A DNA stretch of 7,202 nt. Source: Sphingomonadaceae bacterium (GTDB taxonomy: Bacteria > Pseudomonadota > Alphaproteobacteria > Sphingomonadales > Sphingomonadaceae). The notes beneath the pieces were generated by a model, which was not told where the DNA came from, searched no databases, and worked only from the letters and a program-made list of their open reading frames with translations. The stretch spans positions 1-7,202 of the forward strand of contig CANEVG010000179.1 in the NCBI GenBank assembly GCA_947442095.1, written 5' to 3'. Of this stretch, positions 1 through 4,308 are shown piece after piece (position 1 is the first letter of the stretch; every line of letters starts with the position of its first letter). The translations under genes were made by a program, and so were the position numbers.

Positions 1-210
1 ACCTGCACTGCGATCGATGCCATCGTGCGGATCGCGGCAAAGAAGGACCTGACGCGCGAAGCGCTTGATGCGAAGGGTGCGACCGGGTTCTTCCCGATCG
101 AGGCCGGCGTGGTGCAGGAAATCCGCCAGTTCATTTTCTACATGATAAAGGGCGGCAGGATCGAGAAGGTCGAATGCGCGCTTCCCCCCATGGCTCTGGA
201 GACCCTGTGA
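1..210 (+). CDS. C-terminal fragment of a small protein, possibly SnoaL/NTF2-like
   Basis: The reading frame is open from the first base of the window to a TGA at 208-210, so this is the 3' end of a gene that starts upstream. The visible 69 residues include a stretch reading ATGFFPIEAG, then QEIRQFIFYMIKGGRIEKVE. A Thr-Gly-Phe-Pro segment followed by a beta strand and a Gly-Gly-Arg-Ile turn resembles the last strands of SnoaL-like ester cyclases and limonene-epoxide-hydrolase-like NTF2-fold proteins. That assignment is inference from a short tail; no catalytic residue can be placed. The stop codon overlaps the ATG of the aldehyde dehydrogenase by one base (TGATG), so the two are almost certainly co-transcribed and translationally coupled. 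The neighbourhood is rich in NTF2-like genes, which makes the guess more plausible. A different small protein cannot be excluded. Confidence 0.6.
   Translation, partial: TCTAIDAIVRIAAKKDLTREALDAKGATGFFPIEAGVVQEIRQFIFYMIKGGRIEKVECALPPMALETL
198..201 (+). promoter_or_regulatory. Ribosome binding site deciding the aldehyde dehydrogenase start
   Basis: GGAG lies 8 nt before the ATG at 210-212. The same reading frame is open back to an ATG at 174, but that codon lies well inside the upstream coding sequence. The start at 210 has both this Shine-Dalgarno sequence and the one-base stop/start overlap, so it is preferred. Confidence 0.6.
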
Positions 211-1685
211 TGACTTTGCTTCCCGCAGGCGTTTCCATTGCTCATCCCGAACAGCTCTATATCGGCGGCCATTGGGTGACAGCGGACAGCGGGCGGCTGA
301 TCGATCTGATCTCGCCCGACACCGAGCAGGTTGTCGCCCGCGTGGCCGAGGCGGACGCGGCGGACATGGACGCGGCAGTCGCCGCAGCGCGTGCGGCGTT
401 CGATCGTGGTCCCTGGCCGACAACGCCGCCTGCCGAGCGCATCGCCGCATTTCGGCGCATGGTCGTGCATCTGCAGGGGCGGGTGGACGAGCTTGCTCGT
501 TCGTGGACCGCGCAGATGGGCGGGCTCGCGAGCTTCGCCGGGCCGATGCACGCGGGGTCAGTCGCGGTGCTGGAGCAGATTGCTGGGTTTGCCGAGGGCT
601 TCGCGTTCGTGCAGCAGCGTCCAAGCATGGGCGCGGCGGCGGGATTGGTGGTTCACGAGCCGGTTGGCGTGGTGGCGGCGATTGCGCCGTGGAACGGGCC
701 GTTCGGGATCATGGCCAACAAGGTGGCCTATGCGCTGCTGGCGGGGTGCCCGGTGATCATGAAGCCTTCGCCCGAGACCCCGCTGGAAGCCTATATCATT
801 GCCGAGGCAGCGGACGCAGCCGGGCTGCCGCCGGGGGTGGTGAACCTCGTGACCGGGCACCGCGACGCGAGCGACCATCTCGTGTGCAACCACGGCGTTG
901 ATAAGGTGACCTTCACCGGATCGACCGTGGCGGGCAAGCGCATCGCCTCGGTCTGCGGCGAGCGAATCGCGCGCTGCACGCTGGAACTGGGCGGCAAGTC
1001 CGCCGCCATTGTGCGCGATGACTTCCCGATTGAAATTGCGGCCAAGATGCTCAGCGGAACGATCACGCTGATGAGCGGCCAGGTCTGCGCCATGCTCAGC
1101 CGCGTGATCGTGCCGCGCGCGCGGCATGATGAACTGGCCGAGGCGATTGCCGCCGAAATGAAGGCCGTCGTCATTGGTCACTCTGGCGATCCGGCGACGC
1201 AGCTTGGCCCGCTGGCGATGGAGCGGCAGCGCGACCGGGTTGAGATGTATATCGCCGAAGGCCGCAAGGTGGCGGATCTCGTCACCGGTGGAGCGCGTCC
1301 GGCGCACCTGAATCAGGGCTTTTTCATCGAGCCGACGCTGTTCGCCAGTGTGCCGAATGACAGCCGCATAGCGCAGGAGGAAATCTTCGGCCCGGTGCTC
1401 AGCCTGATCCCGGCCGAGGACGAAGAGGACATGATCCGCATTGCCAACGATTCGCAGTTCGGGCTCAATGGTTCGGTGCTGACGCAGGATGTGGATGCGG
1501 CCTATCGCATCGGCCGCCGCGTGCGCGCCGGGAGCTTCGGGCAGAACGGGCTGCGCATGGATTTCGGTCTGCCTTACGGCGGGTTCAAGCAATCGGGCAT
1601 CGGGCGTGAGGGCGGGCCGGAGGGGCTATTGCCCTATCTGGAGATAAAAACCTTGCTGCTCGATGGGGTGCCTTCGGCGCTTTAG
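210..1685 (+). CDS. NAD(P)-dependent aldehyde dehydrogenase
   Basis: This is a complete 491-residue member of the aldehyde dehydrogenase superfamily (EC 1.2.1.-), a usual length for the family. These cytoplasmic enzymes oxidise an aldehyde to its carboxylic acid through a cysteine thiohemiacetal. The key parts are visible in order: the APWNGP motif with the oxyanion Asn at residue 162, the cofactor-binding Lys185, the Rossmann FTGST loop at 235-239, the general-base Glu259 in ELGGK, the nucleophile Cys293 in GQVC, the EEIFGP motif at 390-395, and PYGGFKQSG at 455-463. The site after Lys185 reads KPSPETP, so the position that often holds the NAD-selecting Glu is Pro; cofactor preference is therefore uncertain. 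The start at 210 overlaps the stop of the upstream gene. The gene converges on the SDR operon. The substrate cannot be read from the sequence; a terpenoid, aryl or aliphatic aldehyde in a catabolic pathway is the general expectation for such clusters. Confidence 0.95.
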   Translation: MTLLPAGVSIAHPEQLYIGGHWVTADSGRLIDLISPDTEQVVARVAEADAADMDAAVAAARAAFDRGPWPTTPPAERIAAFRRMVVHLQGRVDELARSWTAQMGGLASFAGPMHAGSVAVLEQIAGFAEGFAFVQQRPSMGAAAGLVVHEPVGVVAAIAPWNGPFGIMANKVAYALLAGCPVIMKPSPETPLEAYIIAEAADAAGLPPGVVNLVTGHRDASDHLVCNHGVDKVTFTGSTVAGKRIASVCGERIARCTLELGGKSAAIVRDDFPIEIAAKMLSGTITLMSGQVCAMLSRVIVPRARHDELAEAIAAEMKAVVIGHSGDPATQLGPLAMERQRDRVEMYIAEGRKVADLVTGGARPAHLNQGFFIEPTLFASVPNDSRIAQEEIFGPVLSLIPAEDEEDMIRIANDSQFGLNGSVLTQDVDAAYRIGRRVRAGSFGQNGLRMDFGLPYGGFKQSGIGREGGPEGLLPYLEIKTLLLDGVPSAL

Positions 1686-1703
1686 CCGAAAGGTGGCACC
1701 GAT

Positions 1704-1744
1704 TGCCCCCTCTCCCAACCTTCTCCCCAAAAGGCGAGAGGGCA
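1704..1744. terminator. Hairpin between convergent genes, probable bidirectional terminator
   Basis: CCCTCTC at 1708-1714 pairs with GAGAGGG at 1736-1742 (7 bp). Inside it CCTT at 1719-1722 pairs with AAGG at 1731-1734, leaving an 8-nt loop. TG at 1704-1705 can pair with CA at 1743-1744 past a two-base bulge. It sits between the aldehyde dehydrogenase stop at 1685 and the SDR stop at 1753, where a shared terminator is expected. There is no clear T tract on the plus-strand side, so rho-independent action is likely but not proven. The sequence may also be a copy of a dispersed genomic repeat. Confidence 0.5.
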
Positions 1745-1752
1745 GTTCATTT

Positions 1753-2493
1753 CTAGCTCAGTTCAACGCAGCCGCCGTCGACGTAGAGGTCGACACCGTT
1801 GATGAAACTCGCTTCCGCGCTGGCGAGGAACAGGACGGCGCGGGCGACTTCCTCGGCCTCACCCATGCGGCCCAGCGGGACGACGGAGCCGAGCGTGTGG
1901 CGAGTGGCTTCGATTTCGGCCTCGCTCGCGCCGCGCTTAAATATTTCGGTCTCGGTCGGGCCGGGGCTGACCATATTGACGCGAATGTGGCGGGGGAGGA
2001 GTTCCTTGCCGACGGTGCGGGCCATGGCGCGCAGGCCCGCTTTGGCCGACGCGTAAGCCACGTTGCCGGCCAGCGCGAGTTCCGAGCCAATCGAACCGGT
2101 GATGACGATGGAGCCGCCATCGCGCATCAGCGGCAAGGCCTGCTGGATCGCAAAGAACGCGCCGCGCAAGTTGACCTGATGAATGCTGTCCCAGAATTCC
2201 TCGGTGACTTCTGGGATCGCCGCAAATCCGCCCACCCCGGCATTGACGAAGAGCACATCGATCCCGCCGAGCGCATGTTCGATCTCGGCGAGAGCGGCCC
2301 TGGTCTGGCTGACATCGCCCATGTCGCTGACAATGCCGAGCGCGTGGCAAACCTCGGCAGCGGCGGCGAGCGTTTCCTTGTTGCGCCCGGTCAGCGCCAG
2401 TTTCGCGCCTTCCGCAGCAAACAACTTCGCGGCGGCAAGACCGATCCCGGCGTTGCCGCCAAGGATCACGACGCATTTGTCGGTAAAGCGCAT
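1753..2493 (-). CDS. Classical short-chain dehydrogenase/reductase (SDR)
   Basis: This is a 246-residue classical SDR, a cytoplasmic NAD(P)-dependent oxidoreductase that interconverts a hydroxyl and a keto group. The Rossmann glycine motif is GGNAGIG at residues 12-18, in place of the commoner TGxxxGIG. NAG is at 84-86, the structural Asn of the catalytic tetrad at about 108, Ser134 in ITGS, Tyr147 and Lys151 in YASAK, and the SPGPTET segment follows at about 176-182. All four catalytic residues are present, and the C-terminus ends in the usual NGVDLYVDGG stretch. Residues after strand 2 read LTGRNKE; an Arg there is often linked to NADP preference, but this is weak evidence. It is the last gene of a three-gene minus-strand operon, starting 9 bp after the stop of the exported SnoaL-like gene, with a GAGG-type ribosome site in that gap region. 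The substrate is unknown; cyclic alcohols or hydroxy-acyl intermediates are the usual kinds in similar clusters. Confidence 0.94.
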   Translation of the reverse strand: MRFTDKCVVILGGNAGIGLAAAKLFAAEGAKLALTGRNKETLAAAAEVCHALGIVSDMGDVSQTRAALAEIEHALGGIDVLFVNAGVGGFAAIPEVTEEFWDSIHQVNLRGAFFAIQQALPLMRDGGSIVITGSIGSELALAGNVAYASAKAGLRAMARTVGKELLPRHIRVNMVSPGPTETEIFKRGASEAEIEATRHTLGSVVPLGRMGEAEEVARAVLFLASAEASFINGVDLYVDGGCVELS

Positions 2494-2502
2494 GCCTGTC
2501 CC

Positions 2503-2967
2503 TCAGAACATCGTGTTGGTGTTGGCGGCGGTTTCGGGGACGGGGCTGAGGACGTCCCAGTGCTCCATGATCTTGCAGCCTTCGACACGGAAGATATCGA
2601 CCACGGCAAAGCCGCGCTTTTGTTCGGGCGTGCCGTCTGCTTGCCAGCCGTGGCTATGGGCCGCCACGAGATTGCCATCGGCAATGATGCGGTGGATCTG
2701 GGTCTTCTGACCGGGGTTGCCCTTCACGAACCCTTCAAGGAACGTGATCGCTGCCTCGCGCCCGGTCTGGGCATAGGGGTTGTGCTGGATATAGCCCGGA
2801 TCGACCGACCTCTCGAACGACGAGCGCACCTGCTTTTCCATGTAGAACTCTTGGAGGAACTGGGTGACGACCTGCTTTGGGGTGAGCTTGCAGGTTTTAG
2901 CGTGGGCCGCAGGGGCGACGATGGGCGCGGCGAGGAGGGCAAGGGCGGCAAGAACGGCGCGATACAT
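2503..2967 (-). CDS. SnoaL-like NTF2-fold protein with Sec signal peptide
   Basis: The 154-residue product has an N-terminal hydrophobic segment (about residues 5-20) ending in APAAHA, a good signal peptidase I site before Lys24. The mature protein of about 131 residues should therefore be periplasmic. The body matches the predicted SnoaL-like aldol-condensation group (COG4922 type): YIQHNP at 59-64, IHR at 91-93, HSH at 104-106, AVVDIFR at 121-127 and EHWDVL at 135-140. Members of this fold include cyclases, isomerases and dehydratases, but this subgroup has no settled reaction; the conserved His residues are the best candidates for an active site. Cys26 and Cys131 are the only cysteines of the mature part and could form a disulfide (inference). 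It is the middle gene of the operon, 14 bp after the cytoplasmic paralogue and 9 bp before the SDR. An AGGAG ribosome site precedes the ATG. Confidence 0.87.
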   Translation of the reverse strand: MYRAVLAALALLAAPIVAPAAHAKTCKLTPKQVVTQFLQEFYMEKQVRSSFERSVDPGYIQHNPYAQTGREAAITFLEGFVKGNPGQKTQIHRIIADGNLVAAHSHGWQADGTPEQKRGFAVVDIFRVEGCKIMEHWDVLSPVPETAANTNTMF

Positions 2968-2981
2968 CGTAAGGTCTCCTC

Positions 2982-3371
2982 TCAGAACATCGAATTGGGG
3001 TTTGCGGGATTGGCGGGCACCTCCTGCAGCACATCCCAGTGCTCAACGATTCTGCCGTTTTCGCAGCGGAAGATATCGACCACGGCAAGGCCCGGATCAT
3101 TCGGCCAACGCACGACATGGGTGTGGACGATCACGTGATCGCCCTCGGCAAAGCTCCGGTGGATGGTCTGCCTGGCATTGGGCGATCCGGCTCTCACGTC
3201 GTCGAGAAAGGCCTTCAGCGCATCGACGCCGGGCGGAGCGAGCATGCTGTGCTGGATATAGTCCGGCGAAATGTAGCGGTCCACCGCGCTGCTATCCATG
3301 GCGATGAGGACCTGGTGGTACATCTCGATCACGAGATCGTGGTTGGCCTGTTCGGCGGCGGTTCGCGCCAT
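2982..3371 (-). CDS. SnoaL-like NTF2-fold protein, cytoplasmic paralogue
   Basis: This 129-residue protein is the first gene of the minus-strand operon. It has no signal peptide and begins directly with the first helix of the SnoaL-like fold. It shares with its neighbour YIQH (38-41), IHR (70-72), an H-x-H (HTH, 83-85), AVVDIFR (96-102), EHWDVL (110-115) and a C-terminus ending N-x-N-x-MF. The two genes are therefore paralogues from a tandem duplication, now split between compartments. A 22-nt stretch is identical between them at the DNA level. Members are annotated as predicted SnoaL-like aldol-condensation-catalysing enzymes (COG4922), but the reaction of this subgroup is not established. 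A strong GGGGAGAG ribosome site ends about 4-5 nt before the ATG, and a consensus TATAAT lies just upstream. Confidence 0.88.
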   Translation of the reverse strand: MARTAAEQANHDLVIEMYHQVLIAMDSSAVDRYISPDYIQHSMLAPPGVDALKAFLDDVRAGSPNARQTIHRSFAEGDHVIVHTHVVRWPNDPGLAVVDIFRCENGRIVEHWDVLQEVPANPANPNSMF

Positions 3372-3388
3372 CGACTCTCTCCCCTTTT

Positions 3389-3394
3389 ATTATA
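3389..3394 (-). promoter_or_regulatory. -10 element of the SnoaL/SDR operon promoter
   Basis: Read on the minus strand this is TATAAT, a perfect sigma-70-type -10 box. It lies in an AT-rich patch (about 3385-3400) that stands out from the GC-rich surroundings. Transcription would start around 3382, leaving a leader of only about 11 nt that carries the ribosome site. No good -35 box is found at the proper distance: the nearest TTGACG, read on the minus strand at 3432-3427, is about 32 nt away. The promoter may therefore need an activator, or may depend on the palindrome next to it. Confidence 0.5.
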
Positions 3395-3404
3395 ACATTT
3401 GATA
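3391..3404 (+). promoter_or_regulatory. Candidate promoter elements for the divergent plus-strand operon
   Basis: TATAAC at 3391-3396 could be a -10 box for the plus-strand genes, and it overlaps the minus-strand TATAAT by four bases. Its -35 position holds nothing convincing. Alternatively TTGATA at 3399-3404 could be a -35 box, but no good -10 follows at 16-18 nt. Only the AT-rich character and the divergent position support a promoter here. Confidence 0.25.
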
Positions 3405-3410
3405 CGGTAT
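3402..3410. promoter_or_regulatory. Small palindrome, candidate operator
   Basis: ATAC-G-GTAT is an odd-centred perfect palindrome of 4 + 1 + 4 bases. It sits in the 79-bp divergent gap, directly upstream of the minus-strand -10 box and between the putative plus-strand promoter and gene. Short ATAC/GTAT dyads are used by several GntR- and TetR-type regulators of catabolic genes (general knowledge). The flanks do not extend the symmetry, so the call is tentative. No regulator gene is present in the window. Confidence 0.3.
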
Positions 3411-3440
3411 GCCGGATTCGAAAGGGCGTCAAAGCCTGAT

Positions 3441-3445
3441 GGGAG
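3441..3445 (+). promoter_or_regulatory. Ribosome binding site deciding the start at 3451
   Basis: GGGAG is followed by 5 nt and then ATG at 3451. No purine-rich site precedes the alternative ATG at 3409, whose upstream bases are AT-rich promoter-like sequence. The later start makes the protein 14 residues shorter and keeps the whole first helix of the NTF2-like fold. Confidence 0.6.
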
Positions 3446-3450
3446 AGATC

Positions 3451-4308
3451 ATGGACCGCATCGGTCTTTACGCTGTACTTGATGGGTTCCTCGCCGCGCT
3501 GAACGCGGGCGATCACACCAGGCTGGATTGGGCGACGGACGCAAACCACAGCGAAAACAACGTGATGCTGGAGATCGGCGACGGCTTGTGGGGCACGATC
3601 CAGAAGCTGGGCGACTATCAGTTGCGCTTTGCCGACACGCGGACCGGACAGGTCGGCTTTTTCGGCACGGTGATTGAGGCGATCGAGGAATCGGCCTTCA
3701 CGTTGCGGCTGCAGATCAATGATGCGGGGCAGATTGCCGAGTGCGAGATGCTGATCGTGCGCCAGTCCGACAGCGGCATCAAGTTCGAGAATCCGCGTTA
3801 TTGGGACAAGCCGATCCTCCACCGCGAGGTTGTCTTGCCAGTGCCACGCGCCGAGATGATCAAGCTGTCTGACGGCTATTTCGACACACTGCAGCGCAAC
3901 GACGGGACGATCCACACCAAGTTTCATCCCGGGTGCAACCGGGTCGAAAACGGCGTGCAGACCACGCGCAATCCGGAGTTTGCGAAGATCGTGCCGGTAT
4001 CGGCGCTGGGCTGCGAGGAGCAGTTTCGCATGGGCAACTACCGCTATGACGATGATCTGCGCGCGCGGCGTTTTCCCTTGGTGGACGAGGAGCGGGGCCT
4101 CGTGCTGGCCTATGGCTTCATCGACCATTCAGGGCGGATCGATGAGTACCAGCTGACCGATGGGCGTACGGTCAAAAGCCCGGTGCGGCGGCCGCACAGC
4201 TTCTATATCTCCGAGCTTTTCAAGATCGATCACGGGATGATCGAACAGATCGAGGCCAACTTCATCACGGTTCCCTATCGGATGCCAAGCCCGTGGGACG
4301 CGCTGTGA
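3451..4308 (+). CDS. DUF8021-like protein built of two NTF2-like halves
   Basis: The product is 285 residues from the ATG at 3451. That start is chosen because GGGAG at 3441-3445 precedes it with a 5-nt spacer; in-frame ATGs at 3409 and 3439 have no such site, and 3409 overlaps the palindrome. There is no signal peptide or membrane segment, so it is likely cytoplasmic. The C-terminal half carries CNRVENGVQTT (162-172), GCEEQF (187-192), R-x-R-R-FPLVDEE (204-214) and RGLVLAYG (215-222), a pattern I associate with the DUF8021 group of uncharacterised proteins. The two halves look related: LDGFLAAL (10-17) and SDGYFDTL (140-147), SENNV (34-38) and VENGV (165-169), G-x-V-x-x-x-G at 66-72 and again at 216-222, and a closing strand after GQI or GMI. 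This suggests a fused pair of NTF2/SnoaL-like domains. No reaction is known to me. The stop overlaps the ATG of the quinohaemoprotein dehydrogenase (TGATG), so the two are coupled. Confidence 0.85.
   Translation: MDRIGLYAVLDGFLAALNAGDHTRLDWATDANHSENNVMLEIGDGLWGTIQKLGDYQLRFADTRTGQVGFFGTVIEAIEESAFTLRLQINDAGQIAECEMLIVRQSDSGIKFENPRYWDKPILHREVVLPVPRAEMIKLSDGYFDTLQRNDGTIHTKFHPGCNRVENGVQTTRNPEFAKIVPVSALGCEEQFRMGNYRYDDDLRARRFPLVDEERGLVLAYGFIDHSGRIDEYQLTDGRTVKSPVRRPHSFYISELFKIDHGMIEQIEANFITVPYRMPSPWDAL

Noticed and set aside
174..209. Upstream ATG start for the aldehyde dehydrogenase
   Set aside because: It would overlap the preceding gene by 37 bases and add a 12-residue leader; the ATG at 210 has a ribosome site and the coupled overlap.
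558..1592. Long minus-strand open frame inside the aldehyde dehydrogenase
   Set aside because: The translation is rich in His and Arg with no family motif, and the opposite strand encodes a complete, motif-intact enzyme.
1663..3138. A 491-codon open frame on the plus strand across the SDR and SnoaL genes
   Set aside because: It is antisense to three genes with clear family motifs and tight operon spacing, and its own translation shows no recognisable domain. Long shadow frames are common in GC-rich DNA.
3292..4128. Minus-strand open frame across the DUF8021-like gene
   Set aside because: It would cover the divergent promoter and the start of the SnoaL-like gene, and its translation shows no domain.
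4293..4307. GTG start five codons upstream for the PQQ dehydrogenase
   Set aside because: The ATG at 4308 gives a normal short n-region for the lipoprotein signal and the typical stop/start overlap; the GTG would sit inside the preceding gene without a better ribosome site.
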